A stretch of 64,000 bases of DNA from contig NZ_JASBQE010000016.1 of NCBI RefSeq assembly GCF_029960785.1, positions 1 to 64,000 on the forward strand. Reading direction: 5' to 3'. A program made the translations under genes and the position numbers. The stretch's first letter is position 1, and the number at the start of each line of letters is the position of its first letter. Shown piece after piece: positions 8,316 through 16,876 of the stretch. The notes beneath the pieces are model-generated. The model did no database searches. It worked only from the letters and a program-made list of their open reading frames with translations, and was not told the DNA's origin. Source of the DNA: Polyangium sp. 15x6. GTDB taxonomy: Bacteria; Myxococcota_A; Polyangia; Polyangiales; Polyangiaceae.

Positions 8316-9692
8316 TCATTCCTTCGAGCACGAACCTCGTGTGTCGTGATCGACCCGGGACGTCGGCAGTATCGACCTCGATCCCGCAGCCGCGTCGCGC
8401 GCCGGGCGGATTCCCTCCCGCAGCGTGCTGCCACGCGCGGCCGCGGCGACGAGCACGCCCACCACGAACGCCACCAGGAGCGGCACGACGCGCGGCGACG
8501 AGAAGCGACGCGGAAGCAGCGGCGGCGCCGCGATGATCGTCGCGGCCTCGTCGATGGGCAGAGACACCTCGGGACGGGTCGCGTCGTCGCGCGGCGGGCT
8601 CGCGTCCGCGATGCTCTCCCCGCCTTCGCGCAAGAGCGCACGCGCGCGGAACCCTTCGGGCCGCGTGTCCTCCGCGGCGGGATCCTCCACCGGCGCCGAC
8701 CTCGCGGGGGACGTCGACGGCCGCCACGACCTCGCCTCCGGCCACGTGTCCGGCGCGCATGCTTGCTCGCCCTCGTACACCTCGCGCGCGAGCTCCGCGA
8801 GCTCCGCGAGCGCCGCTGACCCGCCTTCGACCGAGAGCTCGGCCCCGACGGCGCGGAGCGCCTGCTCCATCGCCGCCGCGCTCTCGAACCGATCCCGCGG
8901 ATCCTGCGCCAGCGCGCGCCGCACCACCGCTTCGAGCGGCGGCGGGCAGTCCGATCGCAGCGTCACGAGCGGCGGGATCTCCGCGTCGAGCGCTTGCCGG
9001 ATCATCTCCACGTCCGCGCCGCGCCGGAAGAGCGGCCGCCCCGTCAGCATCTCGAAGAGCACCACGCCGAGCGCGTACACGTCTCCGCGCGCGTCGAGCG
9101 GCTGCCCGCGCAGATGTTCCGGCGCGATGTACCCCATTTTCCCCTTCACCAGCCCCGGCGCCGTGTCGCGCGGCACGTGCGCGCTCGTCGTCTTCGCCAC
9201 GCCGAAATCGATCAATTTGATCTCGCCGTCGACGGACACGAGGATGTTCTGCGGGCTCACGTCGCGATGGACGAGGCCGATCGGAACGCCGTCGTCGTCC
9301 TCGAGCGCGTGGGCGTGCGCGAGCGCGCGCGCGGCCGCGGCGCCGACCTCGATCACCGCGCGGAACGAAAACGATCGACCGCTCGCCTGCAGCGCACGTC
9401 CGAGCGTCGCGAGGTCGGGGCCGCGCACGTGCTCGAGCACCAGGTGATCACGCCCGCGGTGCGATACGAAGTCATAGAACCGCACGATGTTCGGGTGACA
9501 GAGGCGCGCCGAGATCCACGCCTCCCACGCGAACATCTTCACCACCGACGGCGCGGCGCGGAACTCGTCGCGCAGCCGCTTCACGACCACCGTGTGCTCG
9601 ATCGCGTAGAGACCTCGACGCCGCGCGAGGAACACCTCCGCCATGCCGCCGCTGCCGAGCTGCTCGACGAACTCGTAGCCCCCGGCGCCCAT
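8316..9692 (-). CDS. Serine/threonine protein kinase with C-terminal membrane segment
   Basis: 458 aa; start set at the ATG preceding GAGGYEFVEQLGSGG, because residues further upstream lose kinase similarity. Gly-rich loop 12-20 (LGSGGMAEV), Lys38, the helix-C Glu probably at 57, HRDVSPQN (142-149, Asp144), DFG at 162-164 and an APEHLRG activation-loop end near 190. The C-terminal 190 residues are Pro/Glu-rich with one hydrophobic segment near 405-425 (VVPLLVAFVVGVLVAAAA) and a short tail. HRDVSPQN in place of HRDLKPEN is common in myxobacterial kinases. It should be an active, membrane-tethered kinase; its substrate is unknown. Confidence 0.93.
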   Translation of the reverse strand: MGAGGYEFVEQLGSGGMAEVFLARRRGLYAIEHTVVVKRLRDEFRAAPSVVKMFAWEAWISARLCHPNIVRFYDFVSHRGRDHLVLEHVRGPDLATLGRALQASGRSFSFRAVIEVGAAAARALAHAHALEDDDGVPIGLVHRDVSPQNILVSVDGEIKLIDFGVAKTTSAHVPRDTAPGLVKGKMGYIAPEHLRGQPLDARGDVYALGVVLFEMLTGRPLFRRGADVEMIRQALDAEIPPLVTLRSDCPPPLEAVVRRALAQDPRDRFESAAAMEQALRAVGAELSVEGGSAALAELAELAREVYEGEQACAPDTWPEARSWRPSTSPARSAPVEDPAAEDTRPEGFRARALLREGGESIADASPPRDDATRPEVSLPIDEAATIIAAPPLLPRRFSSPRVVPLLVAFVVGVLVAAAARGSTLREGIRPARDAAAGSRSILPTSRVDHDTRGSCSKE

Positions 9693-10057
9693 CGGCAGCC
9701 GCTCCGGCAAGCTCCCGCGCGAACCAGGCAAAGACGCGGGGAACGGCCACCTCGCCGAGGTCGACGTCGCCGTGCGCGATCGCCGGTCCAGCGTGCGCGC
9801 TCGGCTCGGACCGCGATCGCGCCTCCGCCTTGGTCGCACCTTGAACTCACCCCCCTCCGCCACGAGACCATCATGGCGCAAGCTCCCTCGCTCGCCAGCG
9901 GCATTCGTTGGCTCGCTCGCTCGAACCACGGGCGAAGACGAAGCGGGACGGCGCGCGATGTTCGTGCTGATGCGCGCGCCGTCCGCGGAGCGCATCGCGC
10001 TTGCGTTGCACGCTTGTTCCACGCGAACGAACGAGGTCCGTCCGCGCCTCGGTGTCC
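9693..10057. other. Intergenic region without a supported gene
   Basis: 365 bp between the kinase start and the flippase stop, both on the minus strand. I see no gene with domain content, RNA fold or repeat here. It presumably holds the promoter of the kinase. Open frames on either strand have arginine-rich shadow composition. Confidence 0.5.
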
Positions 10058-11506
10058 TCATGTCACTGCGGCTTCGCGGCTCTTCTCCGGCCTGCGCCGC
10101 GCGAGCGCGCGGACCTCCGCGATCGTCACCACGCGCAGCGCGAGCAGCAGCGCCGCGTGCGTGATCGCGCCGGCGATCACCGCGGCCCAGAGCCCCACCG
10201 CCTTCAGCGCGACGAGCGCGACGACCGTCATGATCACCGTCGCGAGCGTGGCCGCGCCGAGCCGCCCGATCGGCGCCTCGCGCATGTACCGCAGCGCGAG
10301 GATCCCCGTCGCGACGAGCATGCCCACGGAGGCCAGGAGCGCCGCGAACGCGGCCCCGAGCGCGCCGTGCCGCGGCACGAGCCACATGTCGAGCGCCACG
10401 TTCGCCGCGAGCGTCGGCGCGAGCACCGCGCCGAGCTGCCGTTCGCGCTTCGAAGCGAGCAGAGGCAGCGCCGCGACCTGGAACGCGAACGTCGCCGGCA
10501 CGTGCCACGCGAGCACCCGGAGCACGTCCGACGTACCCGCGAAGTCGCGCCCCTCGTACACGAGCGCGACCACGTCCGGCGCGACGATGCTCACGCCCGC
10601 CGCGAGCGGCAGCCCGAGCGCCGTCGCCACCACGAGCGCCGTCCGGAAGAGCTTCACGAAGCCAGGCTGATCGTGCGCGTAGAGCCGCATGCCTGCTGCG
10701 AACGCGGCGCCGAGCACGAGATCGGAGATCAACTCGAGCTGCTCGACGAGCACCCACGCCGCGCTGAACACGCCGACCGCGGCCTCGCCGTCGAGCCAGC
10801 GCAGGATCACGCGATCGGCTTGCCGGATCACGCCGAGCAGCGCGCCGATGAGCCCGAGCGGGATGCTCTTCTTCGCGATGGCCAAGAGCTCGTGCAGGCC
10901 CACTTCGAGCCGCGGCTGGTAGAGCCGCTTGCGCAAGAAGTGGTACGTGAGCGCGAGCTCGATCGCGTTGCCGAGCGCGAGCGCGCCTGCCGCCGCGACC
11001 ACGCCGAGCCCCGACGCCACGAGCGCGACCGACAGAGCGATCACGAAGAGACGCGCGCCGAGCTCGACGTACAGGATGTACTGGAAGCGCTCGTGCGCCT
11101 CGAAGCTCAGCCACATCGTCGTGTAGAGGATCGTGGCGAGCTGTGACGCGGCTGCGATCACGACGAGCGTCGCGCCTTCTCCCGAGCGCGTCGCCACCGT
11201 GAACAGCGTCGCGCAGAGCAGCGTCGTCGCGCCCATCGCGCCGCGCGCGACGAGCGCCGATCCCAGGTGCCTCGGCCCGAGCTCCGGCGTCACCGCGATC
11301 TCGCGCGCGAGATAACCACGCACGCCGAGGCCTGCGATCACGGCGGCCATCGAGGTGATCGCCAGCGACGCCTGCAGCTCCCCCCACGCGGCCACGCCCA
11401 GCCGACGCGCCAGGTAGCCCACGTAGACGACGCTCAGGACGGCCATGATGGCCTGCTTCGCGATCATCAAGGCGGCGTTCCACGCCACCCTTTGTCCCTG
11501 GTGCAT
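10058..11506 (-). CDS. Oligosaccharide/lipid-linked flippase, MATE/MVF-type (Wzx-like)
   Basis: 482 aa, almost wholly hydrophobic with about 12-14 predicted membrane segments, beginning with an N-terminal amphipathic stretch then KQAIMAVLSVVYVGYLARRLG, the family's typical first helix followed by a conserved Arg and Gly. The family moves undecaprenyl-linked sugar repeat units, or other lipid-linked glycans, across the inner membrane. Length fits. No glycosyltransferase sits beside it, so it is either an orphan or serves the exopolysaccharide locus 16 kb away. Exact substrate not predictable. Confidence 0.85.
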   Translation of the reverse strand: MHQGQRVAWNAALMIAKQAIMAVLSVVYVGYLARRLGVAAWGELQASLAITSMAAVIAGLGVRGYLAREIAVTPELGPRHLGSALVARGAMGATTLLCATLFTVATRSGEGATLVVIAAASQLATILYTTMWLSFEAHERFQYILYVELGARLFVIALSVALVASGLGVVAAAGALALGNAIELALTYHFLRKRLYQPRLEVGLHELLAIAKKSIPLGLIGALLGVIRQADRVILRWLDGEAAVGVFSAAWVLVEQLELISDLVLGAAFAAGMRLYAHDQPGFVKLFRTALVVATALGLPLAAGVSIVAPDVVALVYEGRDFAGTSDVLRVLAWHVPATFAFQVAALPLLASKRERQLGAVLAPTLAANVALDMWLVPRHGALGAAFAALLASVGMLVATGILALRYMREAPIGRLGAATLATVIMTVVALVALKAVGLWAAVIAGAITHAALLLALRVVTIAEVRALARRRPEKSREAAVT

Positions 11507-11665
11507 CCTCCCGCGCCCCCGCTCCGCGACAGCGGACTGACGCTTGGATGCTCGATCCCTGCTCCGCGCGTCGGGCTCTTCAGGAGCACAAAAGCAGCGT
11601 GGCGGCTTTCGCCGCCACCTTCTCTGCTTGCGCGGCGTTTTCCCGGAACGCCGCGACTTCTGCTT

Positions 11666-11741
11666 TGGAGCGGGACACGAGGCTCGAACTCGCGACCCTC
11701 AGCTTGGGAAGCTGATGCTCTACCAACTGAGCTAGTCCCGC
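11666..11741 (-). tRNA. tRNA-Gly(CCC)
   Basis: 76 nt on the minus strand with 3-prime CCA encoded. Acceptor stem GCGGGAC/GTCCCGC with discriminator U; D arm CTAGCTCAGTTGGTAGAGC; anticodon stem TCAGC/GCTGA with 7-nt loop TTCCCAA, so the anticodon at positions 34-36 is CCC, reading GGG; T arm with GTTCGAGCC. It lies in the gap between the flippase and a divergently read lipoprotein gene. Confidence 0.97.
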
Positions 11742-11865
11742 GAACTGCGAACGCATGTCTAGCCAATTCCGCGGAGCTTGGCAAGGCCCTGCGCGCTCCC
11801 GAGGTTTCCGCCCCGGCCGACGACGATTCCCCGCGCCGTTCAGACCTGTATTACCTTCGCTCACC

Positions 11866-13206
11866 GTGCTTCCCGCTCGTCCCCGTTTCCTCGCGGCAGC
11901 GCTGTTCGTCCCTTCCCTCGCCCTCGCGACCGCGAGCTGCGGCGGACCTCAGACGAACGCCGGCGGTGCGCCCGCGCAGAGCCCCGAGATCGAGTGCCCG
12001 GATCCAATCGGCACGATCCCTCGCGAGAGCTGCGCCGAGATCGCCGACGACTTCGGCTCCTTCGACGTCTCGAGCTCGCTCAAGCTCGCGGGCGCGAGCC
12101 GCGGCGCCGAGCAACGCATCGAGGCGATCCGCGCCGCCGCCGATCTCGCCGCCAAGCTCAAAGAGCGCCGTGTCGCACTCTGCGAGTCGTACAACACGTG
12201 CAAGACGAAGCCCGCCGATCACGCCGCCGAGGATCAACGCCTCGCGGGCCTGATGAAGGAGCTCATCGATCTCTGGGACGCGCGCAAGTTCCTGAACGTG
12301 GATGACGTCGCTCGCTTCCGCGGAGGCGTCACGAAGATCGCCGCCAAGCTGGACGGGACGACCGCGGGCCCGAGCACCGACAGCGCGGAGCCTGCCGTGG
12401 GCAAACCCGGGAAGAAGACCGTGCGCGGCGAAGCGCTCGCGCGGATCGAGGGCGCAGGCCTCACGTTCGCCCCGTCCGGCGGCAACGTGACGATCACCTC
12501 GACGACCGCAGGCACGCACGACGCGCTCCGCGCCGCGGCGGAGGAGCTTCGCGGTACGGGTGGTCGCATGCGCGTGCGTATCTTCGGTTCGTACACGCCG
12601 TCGGCGCCTCCGCTCATCCCGGCCGGCGAGGATCTCATCATCCGCTTCAAGTACCGCGCGGCGCAGGCAGGCGAGATCCACGTCGCGCTGCGTTCGCTCG
12701 AGGATCCCGACGCAGTCGAGAGCACGATCGTCTTCCGCGTCGCCGCGGGCACCGGGACGGAGAGCACGACGCTCACGGCCACGCCCGGGTCGAGCGGGTT
12801 TTACGTGGGCATCAGCTCGCGCGGCGCCGGTAACGTGGAGTTCGACGATGTCGAGCTCGTTCGCCAGAACGCCGTGATCGCCGCAGCCCGCGCCGAGTCC
12901 GCGACCGAGGCGAACCTCGCGTCGAACTGCACGATCAGCAAGACGAAGCCCCTCGCCGGCAAGGCGTCGTTCCTCTGCGAGTCGGGCGACGGAGACAAAC
13001 TCGTTCTCGGTCAGCCCAAGGGCCACCTCTACCTCGCGCTCAAGACGCCCGCAGGCGAACGCGCGCGCATCCGCACCCTCTCACTCGAAGGCGGACGCAG
13101 TCTCGACCTGAACGGGAAGGAAGACACCGAGCTCGTCATCGGGCTCGAAGGACCGGGCTCAGCCACGATCCAGTCGATCGAGCTCCTGCCCGTCGGCGGC
13201 GAGTAG
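11866..13206 (+). CDS. Large lipoprotein of unknown function
   Basis: 446 aa from the GTG at 11866, chosen because it places a good signal peptide first (RPRFLAAALFVPSLALATASC) with a lipobox cysteine near residue 24; a longer frame starting at 11755 would add Arg/Pro-rich sequence. The mature protein has an acidic helical first half (PESCAEIADDFG-like and DLAAKLKERR segments) and a beta-rich second half from about residue 180 (GSYTPSAPPLIPAGEDLIIRF, SGFYVGISSRGAGNVEFDDVEL) resembling carbohydrate-binding-like jellyroll strands. No catalytic motif recognised. Probably outer-membrane or periplasm facing. It ends at hairpin element copy C. Confidence 0.75.
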   Translation: MLPARPRFLAAALFVPSLALATASCGGPQTNAGGAPAQSPEIECPDPIGTIPRESCAEIADDFGSFDVSSSLKLAGASRGAEQRIEAIRAAADLAAKLKERRVALCESYNTCKTKPADHAAEDQRLAGLMKELIDLWDARKFLNVDDVARFRGGVTKIAAKLDGTTAGPSTDSAEPAVGKPGKKTVRGEALARIEGAGLTFAPSGGNVTITSTTAGTHDALRAAAEELRGTGGRMRVRIFGSYTPSAPPLIPAGEDLIIRFKYRAAQAGEIHVALRSLEDPDAVESTIVFRVAAGTGTESTTLTATPGSSGFYVGISSRGAGNVEFDDVELVRQNAVIAAARAESATEANLASNCTISKTKPLAGKASFLCESGDGDKLVLGQPKGHLYLALKTPAGERARIRTLSLEGGRSLDLNGKEDTELVIGLEGPGSATIQSIELLPVGGE

Positions 13207-13223
13207 TCGTCTCATCGGGGGCC

Positions 13224-13535
13224 GCTGCGCTGGGGCTTCGCCCCAGGCCCCACCAGGGGCTGTCCGCCCCTGGACCCGGACCAGCCAGGGGCTGGACCCG
13301 GGGTCGATGAACTGCGCGATGCGCAGTTCATCGAACAGGCCGAGGCAAGACCGGCTACGACCCTGCCAGCCAAGACAGCCGCGCTGCCCTTTCGACGGGC
13401 GACGCGGTCCCACCGGGCCCGTTGGAAGAACTGCGCGGAGCGCAGTTCTTCCACCCTCGGTCCAGGCCGTGCCTGGTCCGGGTCGAGGGGCGGATAGCCC
13501 CCGCGGGGCCCGGGGCAGCGCCCCGGCGCGGCGGC
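13224..13535. repeat. Composite hairpin element, copy C (full)
   Basis: Between convergent stops at 13206 and 13550. Left terminal stem 13230-13246 (ctggggc, loop ttc, gccccag), right terminal stem 13510-13526 (ccggggc, loop agc, gccccgg). Both inner stems centre on aactgcgc...gcgcagtt. The core belongs to a second variant (gaccctgccagcc, ccgcgctgccc) shared with copy H rather than with B and E. Confidence 0.88.
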
Positions 13536-13549
13536 CCCAAGAAGAAACC

Positions 13550-14026
13550 CTAGGTCTCGTTCGCTGCGGGCCGCTCGCGCGCCGTTACCGGCGGAAGCGT
13601 CTTCGCGCGGGTGCGCGGCTGCGAAGAGACGGGCGCTGCTTCCTTCTGGAGGAACGCGAGCACGCTCGTTGGATCTGCCTCGGGCACGATCCACGGCAGC
13701 GCGCGCAGCTCCAGGTCCTCCGCTGGCAGCCACCGCAGGCTCCGCGTGATCAAGACGACCCGCTGGTTCCGCGCACAGAGCTCCTTTGCGAGCTTGGCTG
13801 CGCCGCGCGGTGCGGGCGGCAGATCTAGACAAACGAGACAGAGATCGAAGGGTTTGCCCTTCGCCCAGGAGCGCGCCGCCTCCACGGAGTATGCCTCGAC
13901 CAGCTCGACATCCTCGATCAGCGGCTCGAGCCCCTGGACGAGCGCGTCACACGTCGACAGGCGTGGATCTCGTGCCACCAGGATCCGGCGGCCCTGCGCC
14001 TCGACGTCCGTTCGTGTCTCGATCAT
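13550..14026 (-). CDS. Degenerate receiver-domain protein
   Basis: 158 aa from the ATG at 14026. Residues from about 12 follow the CheY-like fold: beta-1 GRRILVARDPR, beta-3 FDLCLVCLDLPP, beta-4 RVVLITRS, beta-5 LPWIVPEAD. Aligning beta-3 on its conserved Pro places Cys where the phosphoacceptor Asp should be; the acidic pair after beta-1 has only one Asp; and the beta-5 Lys is missing. It is therefore probably a phosphorylation-independent pseudo-receiver with a short Pro/Thr-rich tail. No output domain. Confidence 0.65.
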   Translation of the reverse strand: MIETRTDVEAQGRRILVARDPRLSTCDALVQGLEPLIEDVELVEAYSVEAARSWAKGKPFDLCLVCLDLPPAPRGAAKLAKELCARNQRVVLITRSLRWLPAEDLELRALPWIVPEADPTSVLAFLQKEAAPVSSQPRTRAKTLPPVTARERPAANET

Positions 14027-14206
14027 CGTCGCTCGGAACACCCCACTCGCCCCCATATTCCCGACCCTCCCGAGAAGCGATCGACTCCTGGGCCGAGCGT
14101 ATCCCTCTTGAGCCCGATCACTCCACGCTTTATAAGCGCCGCGAGCGAATCAGCGGCCGAGCCGAGGTCCCCCACGTCCGGGACGGCTCGCCCACGCGGG
14201 AGATCC

Positions 14207-14452
14207 ATGAGCCAGTTCAGCGTGCAGAGCCGATGCGAGTGCCAGGCGATCCTGTCTGCGACGCTCGACGAGAAACGTCACGTCGTCGCCGGGACGGCGT
14301 CGCGCGGGCGAGCGCGGGAGGTCGCGCCCGCCCATAGCATCGGGGCCTCGGGCGAGCGCTTCGACATCGGGTGGGCCTGCCCCTTCTGCGGCCGCAACAC
14401 CCTCCGCTCCTTCCACGTCGGCGCCCTGCGCCCCGTCCGTGTCGCGTCCTAA
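14207..14452 (+). CDS. Small zinc-ribbon-like hypothetical protein
   Basis: 81 aa from the ATG before SQFSVQSRCECQ; an in-frame extension to 14108 looks like upstream leader. Two cysteine pairs, CEC near residue 10 and CPFCGRNTLRSF near residue 58, could chelate zinc; the second is the familiar knuckle of rubredoxin-like ribbons. No signal peptide. Its last four bases overlap the end of the convergent gene at 14449, leaving no room for a terminator. Function unknown. Confidence 0.55.
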   Translation: MSQFSVQSRCECQAILSATLDEKRHVVAGTASRGRAREVAPAHSIGASGERFDIGWACPFCGRNTLRSFHVGALRPVRVAS

Positions 14453-14805
14453 CAGGACCGCAGCTCCGCCTCGAGCAGCCGTGCTGTCACCTCCGCGCGC
14501 GGCCCTTCGCCGGCCCTCTGCCTGAGCCAGCGCGCGTGCGCCAGCGCCACCGCCGCCTCGTCGTGGCGACCCACCTCCGACAGCAGCGCTCCGAGCAGCG
14601 TGAACGTCCGCGCGCGCCACTCGTCCTGCGAGCACGCCTGCCGCAGCAGCACGATCGCGCCCCGTGTATCGCCGCGCCGACGCAGCTTCCGCGCCCGGTA
14701 GATGAGCCCCTCGATTGGATCGAGCTCGCCTTCCGGCCGATGAACCGCCCGTTCCTCACGCACGCCCTGACTGGCGCGCACACTCCGCCCATCTCTCCGG
14801 CTCAT
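14449..14805 (-). CDS. Short TPR-type hypothetical protein
   Basis: 118 aa from the ATG before SRRDGRSVRAS. After a basic N-terminal 30 residues, two to three helical hairpins of TPR type follow (LIYRARKLRRRGDTRGAIVL, RTFTLLGALLSEVGRHDEAA with its Gly and Ala at TPR positions). No transmembrane segment. It is downstream of the fatty-acid hydroxylase on the same strand with a 44-bp gap, so likely co-transcribed. A protein-interaction role is the most one can say. Confidence 0.6.
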   Translation of the reverse strand: MSRRDGRSVRASQGVREERAVHRPEGELDPIEGLIYRARKLRRRGDTRGAIVLLRQACSQDEWRARTFTLLGALLSEVGRHDEAAVALAHARWLRQRAGEGPRAEVTARLLEAELRSC

Positions 14806-14849
14806 GACGGGCCTTCCAGCAGGGCCCGTTCCAGCCGGCGGCGCGGCGA

Positions 14850-15470
14850 TCAGTTCATCGTCCGGAACACGTAATCCCAGAGCGGCGAGGACACACCCCA
14901 GCGCGCGGGGGTGCCGGTGTGGTGGTGGATCATGTGGTGGCGCTTGATCCACTTGCCCCAGCGCGAGCTCATCCGGAAGTGGTGGATCGCGTAGTGCGTC
15001 CCGTCGTACGCGAGGTAGCCGAGCCCGAAGCCCGTGAAGAGCGGATCCACGAGCACCGGGCCGACGGTCGCGCGGAAGAGCAGGTAGAACGCCACGCCGA
15101 GCGGGATGCTCGCCCCGAGCGGAAACACGAGCCGATCCGCGTCCTGCGGGAAGTCGTGGTGAACGCCGTGCAGGACGAAATGCACCCGGCGCTGCCAGAG
15201 CCGCGGCCCCACGTAGTGGAAGACCCAGCGGTGCAGCACGTACTCGGCGAGCGTCCACAGGAACAGACCGAGAAAGCCGAGCCCCAAACCGGTGCCGAGC
15301 CCGACGCCGTTCTCGTAAGCACGGAACGCGAGGTAGCCGTAGATCGGGACCCAGAACACGAACGGGGTCGCGGGGTGGATGCGGGAAAACCGCTCGATGA
15401 GCGGGGTCTCGAACATCCGGCAGGTGGCAGGCTTCGACGATCCGACGCGATCCGGGGCCGTGGCTACCAT
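14850..15470 (-). CDS. Fatty-acid hydroxylase / sterol desaturase superfamily membrane protein
   Basis: 206 aa from the ATG at 15470 (an internal ATG at 15416 also fits). Four hydrophobic helices and the superfamily's di-iron histidine clusters: HRWVFHY, HFVLHGVHHDFPQD, HYAIHHF and KRHHMIHHH, eight or more conserved His in the expected order. These enzymes hydroxylate or desaturate lipid chains with O2. The size and the HGVHHDFPQD motif resemble the short fatty-acid 2-hydroxylase subgroup, which makes alpha-hydroxy acyl chains; hydroxy fatty acids are typical myxobacterial lipids. Substrate is inferred. Confidence 0.88.
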   Translation of the reverse strand: MVATAPDRVGSSKPATCRMFETPLIERFSRIHPATPFVFWVPIYGYLAFRAYENGVGLGTGLGLGFLGLFLWTLAEYVLHRWVFHYVGPRLWQRRVHFVLHGVHHDFPQDADRLVFPLGASIPLGVAFYLLFRATVGPVLVDPLFTGFGLGYLAYDGTHYAIHHFRMSSRWGKWIKRHHMIHHHTGTPARWGVSSPLWDYVFRTMN

Positions 15471-15713
15471 CGACCCGACTCCTAACGCATTCCGGGCAGA
15501 ATCGCCAGAGTACGCAAGGCGCGCAAACCCTGGCGAATGGCGAGGCTGGCCACCTCCGTGGCAGCGCGCGACAGGGTGCGAGACACGCGGACGTCGGGTG
15601 GACGATTCAGGGAACGATTTCGGGAGCTTGTGCTGCGGAGTCGAGGTGCGACGCGAGGGATGCGGTGAGCCGTGCATCCCTCGCGTCCTGCCTGAGGAGC
15701 GCCCGCCAAAGGC

Positions 15714-16856
15714 TCAGAAACACGCCTCGTAGAGCGCGCGGAGATCGTCCCGGGTGCAGGGCCGCGGGTTCGACTGGTGGCAGGCGTCCTGGAAGGCGAG
15801 GTCGGCGAGCCGATCGAGGTTCCCGCGCGGCACGCCCGCCTGCGCGAGCGTCCCCGGAAGACCGAGCCGCTCGCGCAGCCGGCGCACGGCCTCGACGCAG
15901 CCGGCCGGGCTCGCCTCGCCGCCGAGCAGGACCGAGACCTCCGCGAGACGCGCCCCCGCAGCCTCCGCGTTGAACGCGCACACCGCCGGCAGGCAGAGCG
16001 CGTTCGCCAGGCCGTGGTGCGTCCCGTGCTCGCTCGACAGCGGATGCGCGAGCGAGTGGCACGCGCCGAGCCCCTTCTGGAAGGCGACCGCGCCCATCAT
16101 CGCCGCCTTCATCATCCCGCCGCGCGCCTCGAGGTCGCCGCCGTTCTTCACGGCCCGCTCGAGGTAGCGCCCGACGTGCCGGATCCCTTCGAGCGCGATG
16201 CCGTCCGCCATCGGGTGATCGCCCTTCGCCACGTACGCTTCGAGGCAGTGCGTGAGCGCGTCCATGCCCGTCGCCGCCGTGAGGAACGCCGGCATCGAGC
16301 GCGTGAGCTCCGGATCGAGGATCGCCGCGTTCGCGAGCAGGTGCGGCGAGAAGATCACGGTTTTCCGGTGGTTCACGTCGAGCGTCACCACGCCCGATCG
16401 CCCGACCTCGCTGCCCGTGCCCGCCGTGGTGGGCAGCGCGAGCATCGGCGGCACGTTCGCCGTGATGTACCGATCGCCGCCGATCGCGTCGTCGTACTCG
16501 GCGAGCGGCCTGTGGTGGTGGATGCCGAGGCGCACGAGCTTGCCCACGTCGAGCGGCGAGCCGCCGCCGATCGCGATCACGAGGTCCGCGCCCGACTCCT
16601 GGAACGCGCGCACGCCGTCGTGCACGTTCGCCTCGATGGGGTTGCCGAGCACGCGGTCGAAGATCGTCCACGTGATCCCCGCCTCGCGCAGCGACGCCTC
16701 GATCGGCGCGAGGAGCCCCGCCCCCACGACGCCTTTGTCCGTCACGACGAGCGCGTGCTTGCTGCCGAGCCGCGCGGCCTCGGCGCCCGTCTGCTTCGCG
16801 GCCCCCACCCCGAACACGATGCGCGTCGGGAAGCTCCAGATCGACAGGTGTCCCAT
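15714..16856 (-). CDS. Iron-containing alcohol dehydrogenase
   Basis: 380 aa, ATG at 16856. NAD(P)-binding GGGSPLDVGK near residue 105, the PTTAGTGSEV motif, and iron ligands Asp and His in the D-x3-H motif (MDALTHCLEAY) plus His in CHSLAHPLSSEHGTHHG. Full length for the family; oxidises or reduces short-chain alcohols and aldehydes. It begins 20 bp after the glutamine-synthetase-like gene on the same strand, suggesting one transcript and a shared catabolic step, for example an amino-alcohol or polyamine route. The substrate is not fixed by sequence. Confidence 0.93.
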   Translation of the reverse strand: MGHLSIWSFPTRIVFGVGAAKQTGAEAARLGSKHALVVTDKGVVGAGLLAPIEASLREAGITWTIFDRVLGNPIEANVHDGVRAFQESGADLVIAIGGGSPLDVGKLVRLGIHHHRPLAEYDDAIGGDRYITANVPPMLALPTTAGTGSEVGRSGVVTLDVNHRKTVIFSPHLLANAAILDPELTRSMPAFLTAATGMDALTHCLEAYVAKGDHPMADGIALEGIRHVGRYLERAVKNGGDLEARGGMMKAAMMGAVAFQKGLGACHSLAHPLSSEHGTHHGLANALCLPAVCAFNAEAAGARLAEVSVLLGGEASPAGCVEAVRRLRERLGLPGTLAQAGVPRGNLDRLADLAFQDACHQSNPRPCTRDDLRALYEACF

Positions 16857-16876
16857 GCTCGTCCCCCCTCGCCCTC

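Noticed and set aside
11755-11865. Upstream ATG for the lipoprotein at 11866
   Set aside because: It would put 37 Arg/Pro-rich residues before the signal peptide.
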